DNA of 64,000 nt, from the NCBI RefSeq assembly GCF_026262505.1, contig NC_067207.1:31464082-31528081 (forward strand), in the 5' to 3' direction. Position 1 is the stretch's first letter. Each line of letters starts with the position of its first letter. Positions 37,864 to 45,609 of the stretch are shown one piece after another. The notes beneath the pieces were generated by a model. It saw nothing but the letters and a program-made list of their open reading frames with translations, searched no databases and was not told where the DNA came from. Made by a program: the position numbers and the translations under genes. The stretch is from Trichomonas vaginalis G3 (Eukaryota; Parabasalia; Trichomonadida; Trichomonadidae).

Positions 37864-38322
37864 ATGAGTTCTTCATCAAGCTCTCGTGAACCTTCACCAT
37901 CTATGAAACAAACTTTACCAAACGATTATGGAGCACCTATTGAATATTTCTTACGAGCTGCACAATGGCAAAGAGCAGTCTCACCAAGGTTAGGTGTTCC
38001 ACCAGCTCCTGTCAAAAATAGCATTTGGTCAAGTCCTTATATAAGATATGGTCTCCCACTAGGTTTGCTAGCTACAGCAGGAGCAGTTATGATGTTGAAA
38101 AGAAATAAAGCAAATGTTGTAAATAATACTGAAGTAGCTGAAGTTAAACAAACTCCAACACCTTCGCCAAAACCAACACCTTCACAAGCAAAACCTTCAA
38201 TGACTCCTGAACCTATGGAAGTACAAACTCCTGTTCAAAAGTCAACTCCTAAACCGACTCCAACATTTAAACCAGAACCTACTCCTCAAATAAATCGTAA
38301 AACTCCTGCGTTTCCTTACTGA
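37864..38322 (+). CDS. Single-pass membrane protein with proline-rich tail (152 aa)
   Basis: Ser-rich start (MSSSSSSREPSPSMKQ), one hydrophobic segment at about residues 60-78 (YGLPLGLLATAGAVMML) followed by KRNK, then a long PT/PK/PS repeat tail. Placed directly after the capsid gene with a TTATAAATGAG start. Small membrane-anchored proteins next to capsid genes can belong to an inner virion membrane. Whole gene; family unknown. Confidence 0.65.
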   Translation: MSSSSSSREPSPSMKQTLPNDYGAPIEYFLRAAQWQRAVSPRLGVPPAPVKNSIWSSPYIRYGLPLGLLATAGAVMMLKRNKANVVNNTEVAEVKQTPTPSPKPTPSQAKPSMTPEPMEVQTPVQKSTPKPTPTFKPEPTPQINRKTPAFPY

Positions 38323-38369
38323 AAAATAACGTTATTTTTATTTAATATTAAAATTTTTATTTGATTGAA

Positions 38370-38606
38370 ATGACAAATAAAGTCACTGAAGCAATGAAAC
38401 AAAAGTTTTTGGTAGAATACATTAAATCAGGAACTATTCCAGAAGGTTTTTACATTCATACTATGAAGGATGGTAGAGTTCAGTTTAGAAAGATAAAGCA
38501 ACCATTAGATAAAGAAGGAATTTTGAGAAAGATTAAACTTCATGAGGACAACATTGCTGAACTTAAGAAGAAGTTAGAAGAGTTGGAGAAAGGAAGAGAG
38601 TTATAA
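38370..38606 (+). CDS. Unknown 78-residue protein
   Basis: First in-frame ATG after AATTTTTATTTGATTGAA. MTNKVTEAMKQKFLVEYIKS, then IPEGFYIHTMKDGRVQFRK, then a coiled coil to the end. Shares the DG-R-RK module with the proteins at 35797 and 16848. A degraded copy sits at the same place in element 1 (14188-14423). The last ~15 bases lie within the terminal repeat. Confidence 0.7.
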   Translation: MTNKVTEAMKQKFLVEYIKSGTIPEGFYIHTMKDGRVQFRKIKQPLDKEGILRKIKLHEDNIAELKKKLEELEKGREL

Positions 38607-38610
38607 AGCA

Positions 38611-38683
38611 ATGAATTCAACAGGGTGAAAAAAGAGGTGAAAAAAGAGGTGAGATCTCACCACTTCACCTAAATTTATTTTTG
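38611..38683. promoter_or_regulatory. GATC-centred palindrome module (right repeat)
   Basis: GAATTCAACAGGGTGAAAA, GAGGTGAGATCTCACC, CTTCACCTAAATTTATTTTT. Mirror of 17989-18060 and near-identical to 14430-14500 in element 1. Confidence 0.7.
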
Positions 38684-38771
38684 CGCTATGTTTTCATACG
38701 TGTGAGGGTGGTGATATCATTAATTTTTAAGTTTATTTTTTATTTTACTGAAAATTTTTATTTGGATGTAA

Positions 38772-39056
38772 ATGACAGAACAAAAGCAACTCATACAAAT
38801 CGAAAAATATAACAAACATACATTTAAACATTTATTCTTCCTTCCTGAGTATAACATGTTCTTTACACTTCATCCTAGACCAGTTGACTATACATTGACT
38901 GTGTATAAAGATTGTCATGGTAGTTTTATAAAAACTTATGATGATGAAGGTAAGTTAACAAGACTATGCATTTCAAAACTTGAGAAACTTTATGACTTCA
39001 AGTATGACTACAATAGAGTTAACATTGACGATGAAGATATAGAAGAAAATTTATGA
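38772..39056 (+). CDS. Terminal-repeat protein, right copy (94 aa)
   Basis: Same protein as 17617-17901; see that entry for the domain comparison. Here the leader is AAAATTTTTATTTGGATGTA before AATG, a good match to the element-wide start motif, whereas the left copy has an AT-rich run. Expression of the two copies may therefore differ. It points outward toward the element end. Confidence 0.75.
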   Translation: MTEQKQLIQIEKYNKHTFKHLFFLPEYNMFFTLHPRPVDYTLTVYKDCHGSFIKTYDDEGKLTRLCISKLEKLYDFKYDYNRVNIDDEDIEENL

Positions 39057-39246
39057 GAACGTTTATTTTTTCATTAGTGAGTTCGTTAGTGAGGTGAAAT
39101 GGTTGGCTTTGTAAATATTTAAGGTTAAGTTAGTGTTGTCGTTTGTGTTGTAAAATATACGTTAACGGTTTTGTAAAGTGTCAAATTCACATATCATGGG
39201 TAAGTAGGTGCGCAGTGCCACAGTACCCAACTAACCCATACTAACT

Positions 39247-39251
39247 ATGTA
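39247..39251. other. Target-site duplication of element 2, right copy
   Basis: ATGTA directly after the terminus at 39246, equal to 17422-17426. Confidence 0.85.
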
Positions 39252-39287
39252 AAGTAAAGAAAAAAACATTTTTTTATTTTTATAAAA

Positions 39288-41441
39288 ATGCCCCCATATA
39301 GAATGGATAGAAAGTCTGCTAGAATAAAAGCAGAGTTACAAAGATATGGTTGGAGAGTTTCGAAGAATTTTAAATATAGGAAGGGAAGACCCATAAAAGT
39401 CTATGACAAATTGTCTGGTCTTCGCTACGAAATGGATTTGGAAACAGCACGTGCAAATTATCCAAACAGACTAGAGAGGTTAGAAGAAGAACGTCTTATG
39501 GACATGCCTTTCGATGTTAGTGAACCTCAAGTTGAAGGACACGACGGCTTTGCCAGATTCTACTGGAAACATGACGAACAATTGCATCCTTTGAGAAGGA
39601 AAAAAGGAAAAGGTGAAGACGCACATGCTCCCATGGAAAGAACAAGATATGCATATGAAAAGTATCGTGAAGTTAGAAGTCAAATTACATCTGGTCGAAC
39701 CTTTACAGTAAACTTTGACGAAGGAAAGAACAAAGAAGGCTTCATGGGAGTACTTGCTGCAATTCAAGACGGAAATAAGAAAGGACACAATCTCAGATTG
39801 ACCATAACAGATTTGGATGGTCACATTTACTATGCACATGGCAATGAACAAACAGCCGCAAAACTTCTTGACGCTTTCAAGACTACAAAGAGAGAACAAA
39901 TGGTTGACTCCGACTCAGACATTTTGAATGCAATTGAAGGAATTGCAAGTGTCAAGTTCGAATGGTACCAACCTAACCCTCAAGCAGTCAGACAACATGC
40001 TGGATACTTCCCCTTCATAAATAAGTCTGACATTGACTTGACAAGGTATGGAATTTACAATTCAATTGAAACAATTGTCAATGAACCTTGTATTCTTACA
40101 TGTCTCAGGAACTCTGGTCTTGTTACAGAAGAGAAGATGAAGTATCTTGAGTCATGTGTGAAGACAAGGTACATTCTCAGAGGTCAATTGGCAAAAATTG
40201 CACCGTTGGCAAATGTCAATATCCGAGTCAACATACCTACAGCTAAAGGTTCTTCACATGACGACTATGTTGTTGAGTTCAATTTACCATGGTTGAAGAT
40301 TGTAATTGTCCACAACCACTTCATGTTGAACGAAAGTCTTACAAACCCATTGTTCGGAAAAGGCAAGTGCAACATTGTCAGAGCTGTAAACATTCTTTTC
40401 GAGAAAGGTTTGTTGGAACCAATTCCAGATGACAAGCTGACAGAAACTTTTGTACCAAAAGACGAAACAAACTTTTCATTGTTAGCAAGACCAAAAGTTG
40501 TTCCAGACAAAGTTCTAGTACAAAAGAAGTACACAGTTCCACAAGGAGTTGGTATGTTCGGATACCAACCTGAACCAGAAGAACTTCCAATGAGGTTGCA
40601 AGAACTTCAAGATGCTATAAACAAACTTCCATTGAGACATCCAATTGACGTCAAATTGTATTGGAGAGCATCTGAGTTAGGTCAGAAGGTTTTATATGAA
40701 ACAGGTTGCTTCGACGATGTTTATGAGATAGCAGGAGAAGTTTCTCAGAAGATAAGAGACTCACTTGAATTTCCACAAACTGGACCAATTGGTTGCGACA
40801 AGTTCGACTCAGATGAAAAGATATACTATGTCGACCTTAACGCTGCATACATGAGGTTTGTCCAATATATTCCGACTGGAATTCCAAACGAAGATGGTGA
40901 GTTCCCGGGAAGGAACTATACAGTTGGAAAAGTCATACAACAACTGTATGATATTAGGAAAGCTTCAAACCCCAAACTTGCAATGACACTCAAATTGCTT
41001 ATGAATTCGACATGGGGATATTCCATTAAGAAACCTCAAGAGATGAAGAGTAAACATTATGAGAAGGTCGACAACTTTGTTGAAAGGTTTTCTCCTTTTG
41101 TTTTGAAGTACGAATTCACTCAAGGTCAAAATGGCTTAGTAACCACATTAAAACCTATTGTCGAACATTGGTCTTACCCTCAGTTCGCAAAGGCAGTACT
41201 TGACAACTACAACAAATTCTTCTCCGAAGTCAAATCGAAAGTCAAGGTTTACTATGAGAACATTGACGCACTCATGACGAACGAAGAAGGCTATAACAAA
41301 CTCATTGAAATGGGTTTAGTCGGTGAGAAGATGGGTCAATTCAAATTGGACAAAATTTTCACCGAAGTTCATGTCCTCTCCAAGCGTAAGTACTGGGGTG
41401 TTAAAGAAGATGGTGAAATAGTTAAACATTGCATGAAATAA
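39288..41441 (+). CDS. Protein-primed DNA polymerase B of element 3
   Basis: 717 residues from ATG after TTTTTATAAAA. The N-terminal ~380 residues match the N-terminal part of element 2's polymerase, with SIETIVNEPCILTCLRNSGL and LKIVIVHNHFMLNESL. Residues 505-530 carry motif A (KIYYVDLNAAYMRFV), about 570 motif B (LKLLMNSTWGYS) and about 650 the motif C region. The family copies linear DNA from a terminal protein primer; the N-terminal region may hold the terminal protein or a processing domain. It is shorter than many Polinton polymerases. The frame is open throughout. Codon use is richer in C and G than in element 2. Confidence 0.85.
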   Translation: MPPYRMDRKSARIKAELQRYGWRVSKNFKYRKGRPIKVYDKLSGLRYEMDLETARANYPNRLERLEEERLMDMPFDVSEPQVEGHDGFARFYWKHDEQLHPLRRKKGKGEDAHAPMERTRYAYEKYREVRSQITSGRTFTVNFDEGKNKEGFMGVLAAIQDGNKKGHNLRLTITDLDGHIYYAHGNEQTAAKLLDAFKTTKREQMVDSDSDILNAIEGIASVKFEWYQPNPQAVRQHAGYFPFINKSDIDLTRYGIYNSIETIVNEPCILTCLRNSGLVTEEKMKYLESCVKTRYILRGQLAKIAPLANVNIRVNIPTAKGSSHDDYVVEFNLPWLKIVIVHNHFMLNESLTNPLFGKGKCNIVRAVNILFEKGLLEPIPDDKLTETFVPKDETNFSLLARPKVVPDKVLVQKKYTVPQGVGMFGYQPEPEELPMRLQELQDAINKLPLRHPIDVKLYWRASELGQKVLYETGCFDDVYEIAGEVSQKIRDSLEFPQTGPIGCDKFDSDEKIYYVDLNAAYMRFVQYIPTGIPNEDGEFPGRNYTVGKVIQQLYDIRKASNPKLAMTLKLLMNSTWGYSIKKPQEMKSKHYEKVDNFVERFSPFVLKYEFTQGQNGLVTTLKPIVEHWSYPQFAKAVLDNYNKFFSEVKSKVKVYYENIDALMTNEEGYNKLIEMGLVGEKMGQFKLDKIFTEVHVLSKRKYWGVKEDGEIVKHCMK

Positions 41442-41463
41442 AAAATTTTTATTCGAATTTGAA

Positions 41464-41709
41464 TTAAAATGTGGGAATTCTTGGGAACGGGAAAGGCTTA
41501 TTTACTTGAGGAACAGGTAAAGGTGGTGGAGGTGGAGGTGGTGGCAACCAGTCCATTTTATATTCCTTCCTAGCTAATTTCCGTTTAATTTCATGGTCGC
41601 CCTCGGAGTCTTTGAATCGGACAGGTCGAGTTACACCATTCTTGGTCTCAAACTCATATATAACCTGTTTGTCTGTATTTTCGTCGACTATGGCACGAGA
41701 CACGAACAT
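41464..41709 (-). CDS. Unknown 81-residue protein with polyproline stretch
   Basis: Starts at the first ATG (MFVSRAIVDENTDKQVIYEF). The N-terminal half is beta-like (EFETKNGVTRPVRFKDSEGD), then LARKEYKMDWL, nine consecutive prolines and VPQVNKPFPFPRI. Polyproline tails commonly serve as protein-docking segments. Convergent with the polymerase gene. Confidence 0.55.
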   Translation of the reverse strand: MFVSRAIVDENTDKQVIYEFETKNGVTRPVRFKDSEGDHEIKRKLARKEYKMDWLPPPPPPPPLPVPQVNKPFPFPRIPTF

Positions 41710-41739
41710 TGACCAAACGGACAAAAAGTGTCATTTCGG

Positions 41740-42003
41740 ATGGTCAAGCAGCCAATCGCATTCGAGCACTTCGAAGAAGCCTTACGTTGCAAGGGAGAGG
41801 GTGTCTGGTGCAAGGCAGAGGTCATGAGACTCTACGAGCAGTACATCCTCAATGCCTGGGAGGACAAATCGTCCTTGAATTGGCAATTCTACCAACTCCT
41901 CTGGGACGACCTCCTACGCAACTGGGATAACGAAAGAGCCCAATTCAAAGGTCGGGAGCTAATTTTCCAAATTACCATTAATTGTGCCTACTTATCCAAC
42001 TAA
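41740..42003 (+). CDS. Unknown 87-residue protein
   Basis: First ATG gives MVKQPIAFEHFEEALRCKGE. Predicted helical, rich in Trp (VWCKAEVMRLYEQYILNAWE; WQFYQLLWDDLLRNWDNERA). Divergent from the gene at 41464 with 30 bases between them. Looks like a compact helical domain. No family recognised. Confidence 0.55.
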   Translation: MVKQPIAFEHFEEALRCKGEGVWCKAEVMRLYEQYILNAWEDKSSLNWQFYQLLWDDLLRNWDNERAQFKGRELIFQITINCAYLSN

Positions 42004-42050
42004 ACACTTAAATTTACTTGGGGTTTCCCCCTAAAATAATTTTTTTACTC

Positions 42051-42734
42051 TTAGAACCACTCGAGGTTCTCCTTACGGTTGTTGAGCTTGTCACCGTCAA
42101 TGTGTCTGACCTTCGTCTTCTTGCCTGGATTTGGAACCCATTGAATTGCGACAAGCTTGCCCATGGAGATTGAACCGCGATTCCGAAGGTTAAGGTTCAA
42201 GTGTCCCAAGTTGTTGAGGACTGGGGTAAGAACCTTGCCTGTCTCCTTGTTGCGGATTTGGTATGGGTAGGGTTGGGAAATTTCGTAACCGTCATCGGCA
42301 ACAAGGGTTGCCCATGTAGCGGCTTCAGGAACTTCTTCGTGTTTCTCTTCTTCCTCTTCTTCCTCGACAATTCCTTCTTCAATTTGGTACTCACGAAGTA
42401 CGGTGTTGCATGTTCTGTCCTTTCCGAGTACCTTCCAGATGGCGTCTATCTCTTCGAAGAAACGGTAGATGAGTCTGGCAAGGTCTCGGTTCTCTCTCTC
42501 GTAATTGCGCAAGGTTTCCGTGAAATCGTTCAGGCATTTCTCATTGGAAGCTTGGTTCATGAGGACATCGGCTTTGAGATTGGTCATCTCTGTCATAAGA
42601 CTACTTTGGAGAGTCTTAATGGTGTTTGTCAGATGAGCTTTCAATTGGGCATTTTGAATTTGAACTGGGCGCTTGTCTGGCAACCTTGAAAGGACATCTG
42701 CTATTGTGTTCGGCTTCGGTGCTTGTTCGGACAT
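42051..42734 (-). CDS. HNH endonuclease of element 3
   Basis: 227 residues. An N-terminal coiled coil (residues 25-110) and an acidic stretch precede WATLVADDGYEISQPYPYQI (NUMOD4-like, about 140-160). NNLGHLNLNLRNRGSISMGK, AIQWVPNP and VRHIDGDKLNNRKENLEW form the HNH core at the C-terminus. The general order matches the element-1 protein at 10022-10726, but the extra C-terminal domain is absent. Likely a DNA nuclease of homing type. Ends right at the conserved NLEWF. Confidence 0.8.
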   Translation of the reverse strand: MSEQAPKPNTIADVLSRLPDKRPVQIQNAQLKAHLTNTIKTLQSSLMTEMTNLKADVLMNQASNEKCLNDFTETLRNYERENRDLARLIYRFFEEIDAIWKVLGKDRTCNTVLREYQIEEGIVEEEEEEEKHEEVPEAATWATLVADDGYEISQPYPYQIRNKETGKVLTPVLNNLGHLNLNLRNRGSISMGKLVAIQWVPNPGKKTKVRHIDGDKLNNRKENLEWF

Positions 42735-42766
42735 CGAAAAAATGAAGTGGTTTGAGAATGGCGGTT

Positions 42767-43351
42767 TTACTTCAAAAAGCTTGTTATGACAGTTATGTCA
42801 TACAACAAGTTTAAAATAATATCTTGTTCTTCTTCTGAACGTTTGTTGTCTCTTCCGATAAAAGTTTCGAACATGAGAACCAAAAAACGTTTTTTGAGAT
42901 TGCGGAAGAGTTCAGGCAAACGTTCGTATTCTGGATATGTTGGGAGCAGTTCAAAACATCTGAGCTGACTTTCGGACAAAATTGGGACAATGTCAGAAAA
43001 TTCATCTTTGGTCGGACTGCTTGAAGGTAAGTCCCTTACATGTAAGTAGCTCTGGTAAAGTCTTCTCATCTCTGCTAACTTCTGGAGTATAGCTTCGTAA
43101 TTTAAGAGTTTTAATTTTAATTGTCTTATTCCTCTCTTGACATCTAAACGGTAAGTATCCATGAGGTCAAGAGTAGCTTTGGTAGCTTTAAGTGGAGCTA
43201 TCTCTTCTTTGACTTGTGCAATTTTGGTTGCAATTGTGGTTTGAGCTCCTTCAAGTTCGCCGTCTATGTCGTTCTCAACACCTTCAACCATAGCTTGAAA
43301 CTCTTCATCGGTCCATTGAGTTTGGTGTGGGACGAATTTAACTTGCTTCAT
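42767..43351 (-). CDS. Coiled-coil protein (194 aa)
   Basis: MKQVKFVPHQTQWTDEEFQA, a long helix (residues ~30-95, AQTTIATKIAQVKEEIAPLK), then a second helical region ending DITVITSFLK. Same strand as the HNH gene 33 bases downstream. Structural or assembly role possible; no family recognised. Confidence 0.6.
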   Translation of the reverse strand: MKQVKFVPHQTQWTDEEFQAMVEGVENDIDGELEGAQTTIATKIAQVKEEIAPLKATKATLDLMDTYRLDVKRGIRQLKLKLLNYEAILQKLAEMRRLYQSYLHVRDLPSSSPTKDEFSDIVPILSESQLRCFELLPTYPEYERLPELFRNLKKRFLVLMFETFIGRDNKRSEEEQDIILNLLYDITVITSFLK

Positions 43352-43375
43352 TCAAAAAATGAAAAAAAAATGTTT

Positions 43376-44002
43376 TTACTCTAAACATGCCATGTATATG
43401 GCTATAAGAAACTTACCAGAAGGCTTCTTCTTCACACGAGTCTCTGGTAACTTGAGAGTTCTTGTTGGAGTTGGGTCTGGAATTTCAATTCTTGCCACCA
43501 TAAACTGTGTATTGACCGAACTTGCATTTGCAGGAAGACCGGTCACTACAAGGTTCACAGTTGAAATAGTTGTACTCATACCTGGTGAGTACGAGTGTGA
43601 GTAAAAACATAAAAAAAGTGAGTTAAAATGAGATGTTGACTGAATTGGTTGGATGTCGCCTTCACAGGTTATGTAGAACGGCTGACCAGAGAAGTGAAGG
43701 AGACCCTTGAGAATTTGGTTCATTCTTGGGAAAGGGTTCTCTCTGTTTGGAAGTAGTATCCAAGGACGCTTGGCAAAGAACTTTATAATGGCTTCCTTCT
43801 TTGCTTGCTTTATGTCGTCGAAGGCTGTCCCGTCTGGTATTTGAATTGGAATTCCAGTCGAAGTCTCGAGATTCAAGGCAGCCCTTCCCGTTATCCAACC
43901 GTTAACGAGCTTGCCTTTTACATTCTGCCTGAGGAAGTCTTTAACAAGCTCGTTAATTTCAATTAGGTAAATTGCCTCGTCGGTAGGTTCGACCTCGACC
44001 AT
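43376..44002 (-). CDS. Unknown 208-residue protein
   Basis: MVEVEPTDEAIYLIEINELV, a helical first third, then a beta-rich part (GQPFYITCEGDIQPIQSTSH; MSTTISTVNLVVTGLPANAS) and a basic end (TRVKKKPSGKFLIAIYMACL). Transcribed toward the coiled-coil gene. The minisatellite at 44008 begins directly upstream of its ATG. Function unknown. Confidence 0.55.
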   Translation of the reverse strand: MVEVEPTDEAIYLIEINELVKDFLRQNVKGKLVNGWITGRAALNLETSTGIPIQIPDGTAFDDIKQAKKEAIIKFFAKRPWILLPNRENPFPRMNQILKGLLHFSGQPFYITCEGDIQPIQSTSHFNSLFLCFYSHSYSPGMSTTISTVNLVVTGLPANASSVNTQFMVARIEIPDPTPTRTLKLPETRVKKKPSGKFLIAIYMACLE

Positions 44003-44007
44003 TGCTA

Positions 44008-44300
44008 CTGTCAGTAAAAGTACTGCTACTGTCAGAAATAGTACTGCTACTGTCAGTAAAAGTACTGCTACTGTCAGTAAAAGTACTGCTAGTAGCAGTA
44101 AAAGTACTTTTTCTGACAGTAAAAAGGAAAATTTGAGAGGGTTTTCGACGATAAAGTACTGCTACTGTCAGTAAAAGTACTGCTACTGTCAGAAAAAGTA
44201 CTGCTACTGTCAGAAAAAGTACTGCTACTGTCAGAAAAAGTACTGCTACTGTCAGAAAAAGTACTGCTACTGTCAGTAAAAGTACTGCTACTAGCAGAGA
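44008..44300. repeat. 21-bp minisatellite with internal inversion
   Basis: Tandem AGTACTGCTACTGTCAGTAAA and variants in two blocks (44008-44110 and 44155-44300), separated by a unique ~45 bp. The blocks include inverted pieces (CTAGTAGCAG; TTTCTGACAG). It lies between two divergent genes, where it may serve as a shared control region. The antisense Ser/Thr-rich frame through it is a by-product of the repeat. Confidence 0.85.
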
Positions 44301-44334
44301 TTTTTATCGTTGTGGTCCGACAGGACACAAACGA

Positions 44335-44913
44335 ATGTCCGACGTCCCACCAACCGAGTCCATTCCCAAACCAGAGGAACCTAAAGAACCACAACAGTCT
44401 CCTCAGCAACCTCAGTTCCAGCAAGTACCTCCGAATTACTACCAATTTCCACCTCAAGGTTACTACCCACCACAAGGCTTCCCGAACTACCCTCCTCAGC
44501 CTATGCCTTACTTCCCCAACCCTTGGTTGTTCCAGCAAGCTCCACCCCAGCAATTCCAATTCCAATCTCAATCGAAGAGAGACCAAGACTTCGAAGAAGG
44601 TCTGAACCGTTTACGCAAAGAGTATGCTACAGCTCCAATGGAAGATGACAGGCTTTCAGTCTCTTCCCTAAGGTCGACCAATTCGACTCGTACCACAGAT
44701 TCGGTTCGTGACCGTGAAGACTACCTCAAGCAGTCTGAGAGACTCTTCATCTTACAGCCATTTACAGCTGGAGCTCTCAAGAACATGCGCAATTACGAAG
44801 GTCAAACACCAGCTGGAGACCGCAAAACAGACGTGCTTACAAGAGCAGTCCAACTGGTCAAGACAAAGACTGAGATAGTCGACTTCATTCTTGCAGCTTG
44901 CCCTTACAAGTAA
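44335..44913 (+). CDS. Pro/Gln/Tyr-rich protein (192 aa)
   Basis: MSDVPPTESIPKPEEPKEPQ, then about 70 residues of P, Q, Y and F (NYYQFPPQGYYPPQGF), a charged linker and a predicted folded C-terminal part (FILQPFTAGALKNMRNYEGQ; AVQLVKTKTEIVDFILAACP). A disordered N-terminus with a helical end suggests a linker or tegument-like virion protein. No family recognised. Confidence 0.6.
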   Translation: MSDVPPTESIPKPEEPKEPQQSPQQPQFQQVPPNYYQFPPQGYYPPQGFPNYPPQPMPYFPNPWLFQQAPPQQFQFQSQSKRDQDFEEGLNRLRKEYATAPMEDDRLSVSSLRSTNSTRTTDSVRDREDYLKQSERLFILQPFTAGALKNMRNYEGQTPAGDRKTDVLTRAVQLVKTKTEIVDFILAACPYK

Positions 44914-44941
44914 AAAAATAAACAATTACGAGTTAAACTTT

Positions 44942-45142
44942 TTATTCTTTCTTTTCTGAGTTGTTTAGAGCTGGTTTCTCTTGTAGGAACCTTTCGTACT
45001 CTTCCATGGTCATGTAATTGCGAATTTGGTACGCAATTCCAGGTTCGTTGTTTTTGAACCTTATGTATGTAACGCTTCCATCCTCCTCAGGGAAGTAAGC
45101 TGCTAACATCTGACCAAGTTTTCTCGGTGACTCGGAGCTCAT
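44942..45142 (-). CDS. Unknown 66-residue protein
   Basis: First ATG gives MSSESPRKLGQMLAAYFPEE. It has an alpha/beta look, with YIRFKNNEPGIAYQIRNYMT and an end rich in Glu and Lys. Convergent with the gene at 44335. Confidence 0.5.
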   Translation of the reverse strand: MSSESPRKLGQMLAAYFPEEDGSVTYIRFKNNEPGIAYQIRNYMTMEEYERFLQEKPALNNSEKKE

Positions 45143-45238
45143 TAAAAATGTCACTTTTTAAACGTTAAGTTTTTAGTCTTATTTTATCCTTTGTTTGTCA
45201 AGGTAGTATTGGAGCGCAATTTCTCCAAATTCTCTGTG

Positions 45239-45367
45239 TCAGAGTTCTTCAGCATTTTCCAAGGTGTACCTGGAGAACTCAAAGAAGTTGTCAAGAACAT
45301 ACTGCCATGCTGCTCTTCTGAGTTCGTCGGTATTTTGGAAGTGTTGCACCTTCGAGTCTGCGGACAT
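45239..45367 (-). CDS. Unknown 42-residue helical protein
   Basis: ATG-initiated MSADSKVQHFQNTDELRRAA, then WQYVLDNFFEFSRYTLENAE. The helical, aromatic-rich composition looks more natural than the two longer overlapping frames at this place. Small and uncertain. Confidence 0.4.
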   Translation of the reverse strand: MSADSKVQHFQNTDELRRAAWQYVLDNFFEFSRYTLENAEEL

Positions 45368-45410
45368 GAAAAAATGACACTTTTTCTATTAAACCGTTTT
45401 GGCATTTCTC

Positions 45411-45590
45411 ATGAGTGAGTATAGTTCTGCCGAACCATTGGAAGAGAAGAAGTACCCTTGCTGGCAAAAGACAAAAATAGTTACCTTAGTTGTCATTGCA
45501 ATTGTACTCGTAATTGAATTCATTGTACTTCTCTTCACGTACATAAAACTCAGCAATGGTATTTGCTTTAAGAAGCTACCATCTTACTAA
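45411..45590 (+). CDS. Small single-pass membrane protein (59 aa)
   Basis: First in-frame ATG. MSEYSSAEPLEEKKYPCWQK, then a strong transmembrane helix at about residues 25-46 (VTLVVIAIVLVIEFIVLLF) and a short tail. Likely a membrane component of the particle or of the infected cell; no family recognised. Confidence 0.6.
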   Translation: MSEYSSAEPLEEKKYPCWQKTKIVTLVVIAIVLVIEFIVLLFTYIKLSNGICFKKLPSY

Positions 45591-45609
45591 GACTAAACAC
45601 TTAGATTTT

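Larger units (their letters stand above)
17427..39246. mobile_element. Element 2: complete-outline Polinton inserted in element 3
   Basis: 21.8 kb bounded by inverted repeats of about 655 bp and an ATGTA duplication. It encodes integrase, protein-primed DNA polymerase B, packaging ATPase, major capsid protein, penton-like proteins, a phage-like tail fibre, KilA-N proteins and many small genes. The repeats are nearly identical, so the insertion is young. The interior has roughly fifteen breaks, mainly in the polymerase, ATPase and several left-side genes. The capsid, fibre and integrase genes look whole. The element lies in the gap between two element-3 genes, touching only the 3' end of one. 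Confidence 0.9.
38592..39246 (-). repeat. Right terminal inverted repeat of element 2
   Basis: Reverse complement of 17427-18080. Contains the palindrome module and the 94-codon gene. Ends CCCATACTAACT at 39246, followed by ATGTA. Confidence 0.95.

Noticed and set aside
42201-42689. Plus-strand frame antisense to the HNH gene
   Set aside because: Hydrophobic, biased peptide opposite a well-supported HNH gene.
44089-44586. Ser/Thr-rich minus-strand frame through the 21-bp minisatellite
   Set aside because: Created by the repeat; it overlaps the better-supported gene at 44335.
45184-45418. Longer overlapping frames at the 45239-45367 gene
   Set aside because: Their composition is less protein-like, and they lack a good start.
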